Of a stretch of DNA of 64,000 nt, positions 35,600 through 43,630 are shown in pieces. Source of the DNA: Chitinophagales bacterium (lineage in GTDB: Bacteria > Bacteroidota > Bacteroidia > Chitinophagales > Chitinophagaceae); assembly GCA_020636495.1 (NCBI GenBank), contig JACJXQ010000008.1, forward strand, positions 1,054,001 to 1,118,000. Reading direction: 5' to 3'. The notes beneath the pieces are model-generated. The model saw only the letters and a list, made by a program, of their open reading frames with translations, made no database searches and was not told the origin of the DNA. Made by a program: the position numbers and the translations under genes. Numbering within the stretch: position 1 is the first letter of the stretch; every line of letters starts with the position of its first letter.

Positions 35600-35691
35600 A
35601 ATTATGTATACAATTGTAAATAAAGGGCAGGAGCCTATAGTGCAATAACGGAGATAATATGGCGCCGGCAGTCTGCAAAAGCCGGCGGATG

Positions 35692-35997
35692 TTAGCCTTT
35701 GTTTGGGGGAGGGGTGACAATGTCCGGTATGAACTGTTTGGACACGCTTTGTGGTGCAGAGGTCTTAAGGCCGTTCCTGGTCAGCACAGCCAATTTTTCT
35801 GTCTGTGTGTAAGGTCTGCAAGGAGTATAGGGGTCGTTCTGCTTCTGCAGTCCGCTATCCTCGTCATCTATATCACCATGTGCCTCGTGTATTTCTTCAG
35901 TCATGGTTCCCTTGAACAATATTTTCCCAATCTCCTTCACAGGTAATATCTGCAAGGAGAAAATAAAAAGGAAAACAGATGCAAGAAATAACTTCAT
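35692..35997 (-). CDS. Small secreted or membrane-anchored protein of unknown function
   Basis: 101 aa from the ATG at 35997 (a TTG three codons upstream is also open). An N-terminal hydrophobic segment (about 3-20, KLFLASVFLFIFSLQILP) looks like a signal peptide or anchor. The rest is acidic and His-containing (EEIHEAHGDIDDEDSG), then a Pro/Thr-rich tail. A similar sequence at the same place before SulP genes may exist in relatives, but I cannot confirm it. It is 92 bases upstream of the SulP start on the same strand, so co-transcription is plausible. No family recognised. Confidence 0.55.
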   Translation of the reverse strand: MKLFLASVFLFIFSLQILPVKEIGKILFKGTMTEEIHEAHGDIDDEDSGLQKQNDPYTPCRPYTQTEKLAVLTRNGLKTSAPQSVSKQFIPDIVTPPPNKG

Positions 35998-36131
35998 CGG
36001 GTGCAATTTACATCATATGGATGGTTTCCTTACAGGAACAAATGATTTAAATGCCAGACACATGTACAAATAAAATGTTTCATTTTACAGAAACTGCCTG
36101 CTGAATGCTTTATTAATGCCCGTATTAATGG

Positions 36132-36139
36132 TATTTTTG
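36132..36139 (+). promoter_or_regulatory. -7 promoter box of the TPR protein gene
   Basis: TATTTTTG followed by CGC, 8 bases before the ATG at 36148, giving a very short leader. Confidence 0.55.
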
Positions 36140-36147
36140 CGCCCTGT

Positions 36148-37239
36148 ATGATATTACGCATAGGTCATATTTTTATTTCTTTACTTTTTTTTATTTTCGC
36201 TGCTCATGCGCAGGCCCAGGTATCCTGGCCGTCGCCTGAGGTGGAACAGCTGTATAATCAGGCCCGCCAATATCATTCGCAGGGCAAACTGCGCGATGCC
36301 ATCATACGTTACCAGCAAGCTATACAGATAGCACCCGAAATTGTTTTATTGCATAGAGAACTGGCTTATGCCTACTACCTGGCACAAGGTTATGACGAGG
36401 CTATGGCCACTTTGGAACCAATAATAAAACAGCAAAAGGCAGATGCGGAAACCTATAAGATAATGGCTCAGTGCCTGGTTGCTGTCAAGGAGACCAAAAA
36501 GGCCAAAAAACTACTCAGGGATGCAATTACACAAATGCCCGGTTCCGGTCCATTATACAACCAGATGGGGTTGGTATATGAGCAAGACAACGAGCTGGTA
36601 TATGCCCTCGAGTCCTGGCTCGATGGGATAGACAAAGACCCGGGTTATCACCTCAACTATTACGATGCCGCCCGCATGTATATGAATACCGATAAGGTAG
36701 TTTGGGCAATACTATATGGTGAGATGTTCGTGAATATGGAACAGCAGACCAAGCGTGCCTATGACACCCGCAATATGATACTGGAGGCTTACAAGCGTTT
36801 GTTCACCACTTTGTCAACAGGATCTGTACCCAAATATGGCTCAGCGGGCAATGCTGGAACGGTGAGTTTCGAGGAGGCAGTGTACAATACATACATACAC
36901 CTTTCTCCGCTTATGAGTGATGGCTACACTACTGAGAACCTCATGATGCTGCGTACACGCTTTATTATGGACTGGACCCTGCAATATGCATCGCAATACC
37001 CGTTTTCCCTTTTTGCCCGCCACGATGATATGATACGAAATGGCTATTTTGACGTATACAACCAATGGTTGCTGGGCATTGTTGAAAATAAGAACCAATA
37101 CGACGCATGGACAAAATTTCACCCCGATGCTATAAAAAGGCTGGAAACATGGCTCGCTCGCAACCCATACCGCCCCGTAAGCGGCGAATTCTATAACCAA
37201 AAAGTGGTAGATGGCATATTTCAGAAGAGAAAAGGCTGA
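36148..37239 (+). CDS. Secreted tetratricopeptide-repeat protein
   Basis: 363 aa. Signal peptide about 1-23 (AAHAQAQ), so periplasmic or further out. At least four TPRs follow (about 30-170), e.g. AEQLYNQARQYHSQGKLRDAIIRYQQAIQ-like helix pairs and GSGPLYNQMGLVYEQ. The C-terminal half (about 190-363) is helical with many Tyr, Asn and Trp and has no motif I recognise. TPRs mediate protein binding; the partner is unknown. It is 93 bases before the promoter-proximal start of the SurA-like gene and may be transcribed separately, since that gene has its own -7 box. Confidence 0.8.
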   Translation: MILRIGHIFISLLFFIFAAHAQAQVSWPSPEVEQLYNQARQYHSQGKLRDAIIRYQQAIQIAPEIVLLHRELAYAYYLAQGYDEAMATLEPIIKQQKADAETYKIMAQCLVAVKETKKAKKLLRDAITQMPGSGPLYNQMGLVYEQDNELVYALESWLDGIDKDPGYHLNYYDAARMYMNTDKVVWAILYGEMFVNMEQQTKRAYDTRNMILEAYKRLFTTLSTGSVPKYGSAGNAGTVSFEEAVYNTYIHLSPLMSDGYTTENLMMLRTRFIMDWTLQYASQYPFSLFARHDDMIRNGYFDVYNQWLLGIVENKNQYDAWTKFHPDAIKRLETWLARNPYRPVSGEFYNQKVVDGIFQKRKG

Positions 37240-37289
37240 TATAAAAGTTAAAAATCAGGTGCCTGTTCTGCCATGCAACCCAAATACAC

Positions 37290-37297
37290 TACATTTG
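37290..37297 (+). promoter_or_regulatory. -7 promoter box of the SurA-like gene
   Basis: TACATTTG, 35 bases before the ATG at 37333. It lies downstream of the earliest open start (37273) and so rules that start out. Confidence 0.5.
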
Positions 37298-37332
37298 CCC
37301 ACTTATTATATAGTTTTTGTTTCATAATACAC

Positions 37333-38718
37333 ATGACGAGATATAGCCCGGGAATACGAATTGACTTTTTAAAGGCATCATTGCTGTTGCTGGCATTGTG
37401 CACAGCAGGTACGGTATTGGCGCAACCTTTAGATAAAATTGTGGCTGTAGTTGGCAAAACCCGTATCGTACTCAAGTCTGACATTGACATGCAGGTAGAG
37501 TCGATGCGCACGCAAGGCGGCGAGTTGAGCGATCAGCCGGAGTGTGATGTAATGGAACAGATGTTGCTGCAGAAGATACTGGTAGAGCAGGCTGAAAGGG
37601 ATAGTGTCATGGTGAGTGATGAAGAGGTGGAGGCCTCGCTCGAGAACAGGATACGTTATTTCATCATGCAGTACGGCTCTAAAGAGAAGGTGGAAGAGCT
37701 TTCCGGCAAAACGATATACCAGCTGAAAGATGAGAACCGCGAAGTGACCAAAGAGATGATGCTGTCTGAAAGGATGCAGGGTACCATACTGGACGCTGTA
37801 AAGGTAACTCCTGTTGAGGTGCAGAAGTTCTATGCCACTATCCCTAAAGATAGTCTGCCATTTTTCCCTGCAACCGTTGAAATGGGGCAGATAGTCATAG
37901 ACCCGCCAGTAAGTCCGGAGTTGGACACTTATGCAAGGAAAAAGATAGAAGACATCAGGCGCAAGATAGTAGAAGAAGGTGCTGATTTTGAAACACAGGC
38001 CGGTATATACAGCGACGACCCGGGTTCCCGTAACGAAGGCGGACTGATGAAAGGCATCAGCCGTAAAGGCGGCCAACTGGTTACTGAATTTGCGGTTGCG
38101 GCTTTCAAATTACAGAATGGTGAGATATCTCCTGTGATACGCACACGCTTTGGTTACCATATCATACAGATGGTAAGCCGCAAAGGTGACGAGGCCGATG
38201 TGCGCCATATTCTTGTGAAACCTGAACTTACCAGTATCGACTTTAATAAAGCGCTGGCTAAGCTGGATAGTGTGCGTACAGAACTGGTAGAGGGTAAAAT
38301 TACTTTTGAGCAGGCAGTAGGTAAATATTCAACAGACGAGATGGCCAACCGTACAGGAGGTATGATAGCCGACCAGCAGGGTGGTACGATATTAGAGGTG
38401 GAAGACCTGGACCCGACACTGGCGCTGATGCTGGATACGCTGAAACCCGGAATGTACTCTAAACCAATGGTATATACCAATATGCGTGGAGAACGCTCTT
38501 GTCGCATTGTATATATGAAAAGCCTCTCAGATCCGCATAAGGCCAATCTGAAAGACGACTACAGCCGTATACAGTTTGCCGCATTGCAAAAGAAAAAAGG
38601 CCAGCGTATGCAGGAGTGGGTAAGGGATAAAGCACCTACTTACTTTATCAAGCTGGATCCTGAATATAAGCAATGCCCCAACTTGCAGGCATATATAGAA
38701 AGCTCTGCGAAGAAATAA
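37333..38718 (+). CDS. Periplasmic SurA-like peptidyl-prolyl isomerase / chaperone
   Basis: 461 aa from the ATG at 37333. Signal peptide about 1-31 (ending TVLAQ). A SurA N-terminal-like region (about 32-170, DKIVAVVGKTRIVLKSDID) is followed by two parvulin domains: about 175-275 (SDDPGSRNEGGLMKGISR and TRFGYHIIQM) and about 280-390 (ADVRHILVKPE, STDEMANRTGGMI). Parvulin SurA escorts unfolded outer-membrane proteins; the second domain keeps the GG motif but ends in a diverged strand. Well placed in a lineage with many outer-membrane barrels. Terminator 23 bases downstream. Confidence 0.9.
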   Translation: MTRYSPGIRIDFLKASLLLLALCTAGTVLAQPLDKIVAVVGKTRIVLKSDIDMQVESMRTQGGELSDQPECDVMEQMLLQKILVEQAERDSVMVSDEEVEASLENRIRYFIMQYGSKEKVEELSGKTIYQLKDENREVTKEMMLSERMQGTILDAVKVTPVEVQKFYATIPKDSLPFFPATVEMGQIVIDPPVSPELDTYARKKIEDIRRKIVEEGADFETQAGIYSDDPGSRNEGGLMKGISRKGGQLVTEFAVAAFKLQNGEISPVIRTRFGYHIIQMVSRKGDEADVRHILVKPELTSIDFNKALAKLDSVRTELVEGKITFEQAVGKYSTDEMANRTGGMIADQQGGTILEVEDLDPTLALMLDTLKPGMYSKPMVYTNMRGERSCRIVYMKSLSDPHKANLKDDYSRIQFAALQKKKGQRMQEWVRDKAPTYFIKLDPEYKQCPNLQAYIESSAKK

Positions 38719-38741
38719 AGATCATTCAAAATGGATCATAT

Positions 38742-38764
38742 AAGCGCCGTCAGGCGCTTTTTTT
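38742..38764 (+). terminator. Intrinsic terminator of the SurA-like gene
   Basis: Stem AAGCGCC/GGCGCTT, loop GTCA, then T-run. It ends about 37 bases before the next ATG at 38802. Confidence 0.85.
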
Positions 38765-38801
38765 ATAATTTAGCTCTTCGGTTGATAAAAACAAGGTTGA
38801 G

Positions 38802-39206
38802 ATGAAAGTGAATGAAGTACCGCAGGACCCCAAAGATTTCAAAGGGGCGGACAAGGTGAAAAAACTTGTCTATGCGGTAGATAAAGACGGTAAATACACC
38901 GGCGTCAACTCTGCCGGCTGGGAGGCTGAAAATACAGCTACCCGCCAGGTATGGGACGACGTGGACGCCAACCTTGCCGAGGCCGAAGCACAGGTAAAAG
39001 CGGGAGAACTGAGCCCGATAGCTTATTATATGCAGAAGAGCCTGATGGATACTGCTATACTGGCACGCTATGTTGGCAAATGGCAATGGCAGGTAAAAAG
39101 ACACATGAAACCTGCTGTATTCAATAAGCTGAGCCAAAAGATGATAGAAAAATACGCCTCTGTCTTTAATATTACCGTTGACGAACTATTATCCTTCGGT
39201 AAATAA
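38802..39206 (+). CDS. Unknown 134-aa protein next to the BtrH-like gene
   Basis: 134 aa, soluble, no signal peptide. It starts VNEVPQDPKDFKGADK, then a short Asp/Gly strand region (DKDGKYTGVNSAGWEAEN), then mostly helical to the end. The last 17 residues (ASVFNITVDELLSFG) look like the end of a small helix-turn-helix domain, but the rest does not. Not a family I recognise. An AAGG lies 8 bases before the ATG. It is 20 bases before the BtrH-like gene on the same strand, so the two probably act together. Confidence 0.7.
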   Translation: MKVNEVPQDPKDFKGADKVKKLVYAVDKDGKYTGVNSAGWEAENTATRQVWDDVDANLAEAEAQVKAGELSPIAYYMQKSLMDTAILARYVGKWQWQVKRHMKPAVFNKLSQKMIEKYASVFNITVDELLSFGK

Positions 39207-39226
39207 CCCCATACTAAAGTTATAGG

Positions 39227-40231
39227 ATGTCAACAACCAATTTCAAGCATTACCAGCACGCCCATTGCGAAAGCGGAGTTACTACCAACCTGCTCAGGCA
39301 CGAGGGTATAGAGATATCTGAACCGCTGTCTTTTGGTATTGGTGCAGGGCTGTTCTTTGCGCATATGCCCTTTGTTAAGGTAAGCGGCGCACCCGGCACC
39401 AGCTTCCGCTCATTGCCCGGCAGTATATTCAAGCGTGTTACCAAAACCTTGGGTATAGATGTGCATACGGAGCGTTTCCGTTCACCTGAAAAGGCCATGC
39501 AGGCACTGAATGATGTACTGGACAATGGCAAACCTGTAGGAATGCTCAGCAGTGTATATTATCTGCCTTACCTGCCCGAGGCTTTTCGTTTTCACTTCAA
39601 TGCCCACAACCTGATAGCCTATGGTCGTGCGGGTGATATATATAACATCAGCGATCCTGTACTTGAAGAAGTGTCTACCATTGCCTACGACGACCTGGCC
39701 AAAGCAAGGTTTGCCAAAGGCACACCCGAGCCGCGCGGGTTCATGTACTATGTCAAAAGCACCCCTTCGTCTATCGATTTCAAAACAGCTATTGAAAAGG
39801 GTATCAAGAAAAACTGCTACCTGATGTTGTCGCCACCACTGCCTTGGTTTGGTATTAACGCAATCTTCCTGCTGGCTAAAAAGATAAAACAATACCCGGC
39901 CAAACTTACGCCCCGCAAATCTCAACTATACCTGGGCAATATCATCCGCATGCAGGAGGAGATAGGAACGGGTGGGGCAGGATTCAGGTTCCTGTATGCT
40001 GCTTTTTTGCAGGAAGCCTCGGAGATACTTGGCCGTGATGATCTGAAAGCCTTTGCCCTGGAACTGACTGCCATCGGTGATGAATGGAGGAATTTTGCCT
40101 ACAGCGCAGCCCGATTGATGAAAGACCGTAAATCAGACCTCATTTCATACGACGAATTAAGTAATTTGTTATATAGCTGTGCAGTTAAAGAAAAGGACTT
40201 TTTTACCCGGCTGGGTAAGCTCAAGTGGTGA
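39227..40231 (+). CDS. BtrH N-terminal / DUF4872-like protein, candidate acyltransferase
   Basis: 334 aa. The N-terminal half (about 5-150) resembles the BtrH N-terminal domain, a papain-like fold: candidate nucleophile Cys14 in AHCESG, His127 in NAHNLI and Asp143 in ISDP. In butirosin synthesis BtrH transfers an acyl chain from a carrier protein to an amine. The C-terminal half (about 185-320) is helical, like DUF4872. Its acyl donor and acceptor are unknown and no carrier-protein gene lies in this stretch. It follows the 134-aa gene by 20 bases; GtrA comes next but has its own promoter box. Confidence 0.75.
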   Translation: MSTTNFKHYQHAHCESGVTTNLLRHEGIEISEPLSFGIGAGLFFAHMPFVKVSGAPGTSFRSLPGSIFKRVTKTLGIDVHTERFRSPEKAMQALNDVLDNGKPVGMLSSVYYLPYLPEAFRFHFNAHNLIAYGRAGDIYNISDPVLEEVSTIAYDDLAKARFAKGTPEPRGFMYYVKSTPSSIDFKTAIEKGIKKNCYLMLSPPLPWFGINAIFLLAKKIKQYPAKLTPRKSQLYLGNIIRMQEEIGTGGAGFRFLYAAFLQEASEILGRDDLKAFALELTAIGDEWRNFAYSAARLMKDRKSDLISYDELSNLLYSCAVKEKDFFTRLGKLKW

Positions 40232-40270
40232 TTTAATATCGAAAGGTTAGCCATTTCTGATATTTAAACC

Positions 40271-40278
40271 TATTTTTG
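40271..40278 (+). promoter_or_regulatory. -7 promoter box of the GtrA gene
   Basis: TATTTTTG followed by C, 19 bases before the GTG at 40298. No clear -33 element. Confidence 0.5.
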
Positions 40279-40297
40279 CTTCCCAATTCAGAAACGA

Positions 40298-40798
40298 GTG
40301 CTTAGAAACACACGAGACTATATACTGGCGTTCATTGATTTTTTCCATAAGCCTTTCAGCAAGTGGATCAATCAGACCACCTTCCGCTATCTGGCTTGCG
40401 GGGGCAGTAATACAGTGCTCGATATCCTGATATACTTTGTGAGCTATAACTTCATCCTGGATAAAAACCCTGTTCATGTATTGGGTATTACCATAGCGCC
40501 GCACATTGCTGCGTTCATGATTTCGTTCACATTCAGTTTCCCGGTTGGTTTCGCATTAGCCAAGTACGTAGTTTTCCAGGAGTCGAACCTGAAGGGCCGT
40601 ATACAGTTATTCCGTTACGCATTGTTGGTAGCTATGTGCATCATACTCAATTATGTGTTTCTCAAGTTGTTTGTTGAGCAGTTTGGCTGGTACCCCACAC
40701 CGTCCAAGGTACTTACAACTATACTGGTGGCGCTATTCAGCTATGTGTCACAGCGCAACTTTACTTTCAAGGTCAAGAAGGACGTGGTGAAAATGTAG
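40298..40798 (+). CDS. GtrA family membrane protein
   Basis: 166 aa with four hydrophobic helices (about 28-50, 58-80, 93-118, 128-148) and a basic tail. The start of the family domain is FRYLACGGSNTVLDILIYF (about 28-46), and the typical ending is SYVSQRNFTFK (about 150-160). GtrA-type flippases move lipid-linked sugars across the inner membrane for glycosylation of surface polymers. The frame starts at a GTG (40298) just after a promoter box; no in-frame ATG lies before the first helix. No glycosyltransferase is adjacent. Confidence 0.88.
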   Translation: MLRNTRDYILAFIDFFHKPFSKWINQTTFRYLACGGSNTVLDILIYFVSYNFILDKNPVHVLGITIAPHIAAFMISFTFSFPVGFALAKYVVFQESNLKGRIQLFRYALLVAMCIILNYVFLKLFVEQFGWYPTPSKVLTTILVALFSYVSQRNFTFKVKKDVVKM

Positions 40799-40833
40799 CC
40801 CTTACTTTATGTTAACATATTGATATATAACAG

Positions 40834-40865
40834 CAAAAGGATAGCGTATGCTATCCTTTTGCTTA
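40834..40865. terminator. Hairpin between the convergent GtrA and etfA genes
   Basis: A 14-bp perfect stem (AGCAAAAGGATAGC/GCTATCCTTTTGCT) with loop GTAT. The T-run lies inside the stem on the plus strand, so it is a likely bidirectional terminator without a classic U-tail. Confidence 0.65.
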
Positions 40866-40886
40866 TGTAGTTATTGTACTTACTGC

Positions 40887-41864
40887 TTAGTTCTGGCTGG
40901 CTTTGAATTTCTTCACGGCGTCTATCAGCCTTGGCAATACTTCAGCTGCGTCGCCAACTACGCCGTAGTCAGCAGCTTTAAAGAATGGCGCTTCCGGGTC
41001 TTTGTTGATGACCACGATGGTTTTAGAACCATTTACACCTGCAAGGTGCTGTATCGCACCGCTGATGCCCACAGCTATATACAGGTTAGGGCGGATCGTA
41101 CCACCTGTCTGTCCAACGTGCTCGTGGTGTGGTCTCCAGTGAGAATCAGCTACCGGGCGGCTGCAGGCAAGGCCGGCACCCAGCTCGTGTGCCAGTTCTT
41201 CCAGTGGTCCCCAGTTCTCAGGTCCTTTCATGCCGCGTCCACCGCTTACTACCAGCTCAGCTTCTGCCAGGGGCACTTCACCTGTCACTTTATTTACTTC
41301 TTTTACCTTAACACCAAAGTCTTTGTCATCAAAAGCTACGTCCAGTGCTTCAACAGCAGCGCTACCGTCGCCTTTCTTTACAGGGAATGTGTTCGGCATC
41401 AGCGTGATCACTTTTACATCGCTGGTAATATTGATGTATGAGAAAGCCTTACCTGAGAACACCGCTTTTTTTATCGTAAAACCATTGCTTGTATCAGGGT
41501 TAGAGATAGCGCCTGCTACCAGGCCGGCTTTCAGTTTTGCTGCCAGGCGGGGTGCAACTGCTTTTCCTGTTACGTCGTGCAGGGCTACAATTACTTTTGC
41601 ACCTTCTTTTTCAGCTGCTGCGGCCAGTGCTTTTGTATAGGCTTTTGCACTCAGAGTATTCAGGCGGGCATCTGCCACATGCAGCACTTTGGTTGCACCA
41701 CTTACTCCTAATTGTGCCAGTGCATCGGCTGGGGCTTCGCCCAATACTACAGCAGTTGCAGTTGTGCCTTGTTGCTGCGCAATACCTGCAGCATATTGTA
41801 CCGCTTCAAAAACTTTCTTTTTGAAAACGCCGTTCTCGTGTTCTGCTAAAACTATTACTGACAT
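40887..41864 (-). CDS. etfA: Electron transfer flavoprotein subunit alpha
   Basis: 325 aa. With EtfB it carries electrons from acyl-CoA dehydrogenases (one lies at 23275-24417) to the quinone pool. N-terminal domain about 1-180; C-terminal FAD domain with SRPVADSHWRPHHEHVGQTG (about 215-234), the PNLYIAVGISGAIQH segment (about 242-256) and VINKDPEAPFF (about 265-275), matching the family signature. Its ATG at 41864 is 83 bases after the etfB stop. Confidence 0.96.
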   Translation of the reverse strand: MSVIVLAEHENGVFKKKVFEAVQYAAGIAQQQGTTATAVVLGEAPADALAQLGVSGATKVLHVADARLNTLSAKAYTKALAAAAEKEGAKVIVALHDVTGKAVAPRLAAKLKAGLVAGAISNPDTSNGFTIKKAVFSGKAFSYINITSDVKVITLMPNTFPVKKGDGSAAVEALDVAFDDKDFGVKVKEVNKVTGEVPLAEAELVVSGGRGMKGPENWGPLEELAHELGAGLACSRPVADSHWRPHHEHVGQTGGTIRPNLYIAVGISGAIQHLAGVNGSKTIVVINKDPEAPFFKAADYGVVGDAAEVLPRLIDAVKKFKASQN

Positions 41865-41947
41865 GTTATTTATTTTGTCAAATCCTGATTTATGTCAGGA
41901 CAAAAAGTTAAAAAGAAAAATTACCTACAACCAATATCAGTGATCAA

Positions 41948-42691
41948 TTATATCACTTTTGCTTCACTGTGCAACAAGCTTACCAGTTCGTCCATGTTCT
42001 CCGGGTCTACCAGTTTCACGCCGGTTTTTGCAGGAGGCATTTCAAATGATACTATGCTGGTCAGCCCCTCGGCAGCTACCGGTTCCACTACTTTCAGTGG
42101 TTTGGTGCGGGCAGCCATAATGCCGCGCATGTTAGGTATACGTGCTTCTGCCATACCCTTCTGGCAAGATACAACCAACGGAAGCGATGCGGTATCTGTT
42201 TCCTGTCCGCCTTCTATTTCGCGGGTTACTGTTGCAACACCATCAGCAATATCCAGCTTGTTGGCAAAACCTATATAGTCAGTGTCCAGCATTTCTGCCA
42301 GCATAGCGCCAACTACACCGTTGTTATAGTCAATAGACTCTTTACCACACAGTACCAGGTCATAGCCTTCAGACTTGGCATAAGCAGCTATTTGTGTAGC
42401 TACCACATATGGGTCATTGCTGTCTGTGTTGATACGGATAGCCTCATCGCCGCCCAGGGCAAGCGCCTTACGGATAACAGGCTCTGCGGCTGCAGTACCA
42501 ACGGTTACCAGGTTAACGGTAGCGGCGGTACCGGCTTCTTTCAGCTCAAGTGCACGCACCAGTGCATACCACTCATCATACGGGTTGATGATGAACGTAA
42601 CGCCATCTGTTTTGAATTGCTTTTTGTCGTCGCTGAACGCGATCTTGGTAGTAGTGTCAGGAACCTGACTGATACAAACTAAAATCTTCAT
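41948..42691 (-). CDS. etfB: Electron transfer flavoprotein subunit beta
   Basis: 247 aa partner of EtfA; binds AMP or FAD in the ETF heterodimer. Starts MKILVCISQVPDTTTKI; has the NPYDEWYALVRALELK segment (about 37-52), the family signature region with ETDTASLPLVVSCQKGMAEARIP (about 165-190) and the C-terminal recognition loop region. Transcribed before etfA on the same strand; a -7 box lies 56 bases upstream. Confidence 0.95.
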   Translation of the reverse strand: MKILVCISQVPDTTTKIAFSDDKKQFKTDGVTFIINPYDEWYALVRALELKEAGTAATVNLVTVGTAAAEPVIRKALALGGDEAIRINTDSNDPYVVATQIAAYAKSEGYDLVLCGKESIDYNNGVVGAMLAEMLDTDYIGFANKLDIADGVATVTREIEGGQETDTASLPLVVSCQKGMAEARIPNMRGIMAARTKPLKVVEPVAAEGLTSIVSFEMPPAKTGVKLVDPENMDELVSLLHSEAKVI

Positions 42692-42747
42692 CAGAAGTAT
42701 TGAATTATTATATAGTTAGAACTACAATTTTTACCTGAAATGGTTCG

Positions 42748-42755
42748 CAAAACTA
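42748..42755 (-). promoter_or_regulatory. -7 promoter box of etfBA
   Basis: TAGTTTTG on the minus strand (42755-42748), 56 bases before the etfB ATG. No -33 TTG at the usual spacing. Confidence 0.4.
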
Positions 42756-42809
42756 CGGCAAAATATTGACTATGCCGAGCGCTAGACCAACTTGGCAGGG
42801 TATAGCCAC

Positions 42810-42835
42810 AAAAAAAGCCACCCCTGAAGGGTGGC
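42810..42835 (-). terminator. Intrinsic terminator of the response regulator gene
   Basis: Stem GCCACCC/GGGTGGC (42817-42823 and 42829-42835). On the minus strand it is followed by seven T (42816-42810). It starts 28 bases after the stop at 42863. Confidence 0.85.
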
Positions 42836-42862
42836 TATATGAAAATATATTTAATAATTGTT

Positions 42863-43564
42863 TTATTCAGGGGCTACCAGCCTGAAACCGTTACCATGTA
42901 TGTTAACGATCTCTACTGCATTATCACCTTTCAGGTACTTACGCAGTTTGGCTATGTACACATCCATACTACGGCCGTTGAAGTAGGTATCACTGCCCCA
43001 GATACGTTTCAGTGCCTGGTCGCGAGGCAGCAGATCATTTTTATATTCACACAACATCAGCAGCAACTCGTTCTCCTTAGGAGAAAGCGTCTGTGTATCG
43101 CCATCATACTCAAGCGTACGTAACTTGCTGTTAAAGCTGTATCCACCTATCTGGAATTCAACCTGGGCATGCTGCTTTTCCTGCATTTCAGTGTTGCGCT
43201 TCATGATAGCCTTAATTTTGTGCAGCAGTACTTCGCTGTCAAAAGGCTTGGTGATATAATCGTCAGCACCCAGCTTATAGCCATTCAGTATATCTTCTTT
43301 CATGCTCTTGGCCGACAAGAAGAAAAGAGGTACATCAGGGTCTACATTCCTGATCTCTTCTGCCAGTGTGAAACCGTCCATATTCGGCATCATCACATCC
43401 AGCAGGCATATGTCATATTTTTCGCGTCGGAAGGCTGCCAGGCCCAGTATACCATCTCTCGCCAGTTCTACTACAAAATCATTCAATTCAAGATAGTTCT
43501 TCAGTACCTGTCCGAAGTTGGTATCATCTTCAACCAACAACACTTTATTTTTTTCATTTTCCAT
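42863..43564 (-). CDS. Response regulator, OmpR/PhoB family (orphan)
   Basis: 233 aa from the ATG at 43564. Receiver domain about 7-118 with the acidic pair E12/D13, phosphorylated Asp56 in LLDVMMP, Ser84 and Lys106 in TKPFD. A winged-helix DNA-binding domain follows at about 140-231, ending with MDVYIAKLRKYLKGD and VNIHGNGFRLV. No histidine kinase gene adjoins it, so the partner is elsewhere. A -7 box at 43589-43596 lies between it and the upstream PorP/SprF gene, so it has its own promoter and is not strictly part of that operon; a TTG at 43591 is excluded by it. RR genes next to T9SS genes recall PorX, but PorX has a PglZ domain and this does not. Confidence 0.92.
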   Translation of the reverse strand: MENEKNKVLLVEDDTNFGQVLKNYLELNDFVVELARDGILGLAAFRREKYDICLLDVMMPNMDGFTLAEEIRNVDPDVPLFFLSAKSMKEDILNGYKLGADDYITKPFDSEVLLHKIKAIMKRNTEMQEKQHAQVEFQIGGYSFNSKLRTLEYDGDTQTLSPKENELLLMLCEYKNDLLPRDQALKRIWGSDTYFNGRSMDVYIAKLRKYLKGDNAVEIVNIHGNGFRLVAPE

Positions 43565-43588
43565 AATTCGATTCTGATATATTATGCT

Positions 43589-43596
43589 CAAAAATA
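43589..43596 (-). promoter_or_regulatory. -7 promoter box of the response regulator gene
   Basis: TATTTTTG on the minus strand (43596-43589), 24 bases before the ATG at 43564. Confidence 0.5.
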
Positions 43597-43630
43597 ATAA
43601 CCACGGGCTTAATTATCAGGTAATTTTTTG

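Noticed and set aside
38802..39206. A helix-turn-helix regulator call for the 134-aa protein
   Set aside because: Only the last 17 residues resemble the end of such a domain; the recognition-helix region is absent.
42863..43564. PorX-type regulator of type IX secretion
   Set aside because: PorX carries a C-terminal PglZ-like domain; this protein has a winged-helix DNA-binding domain instead.
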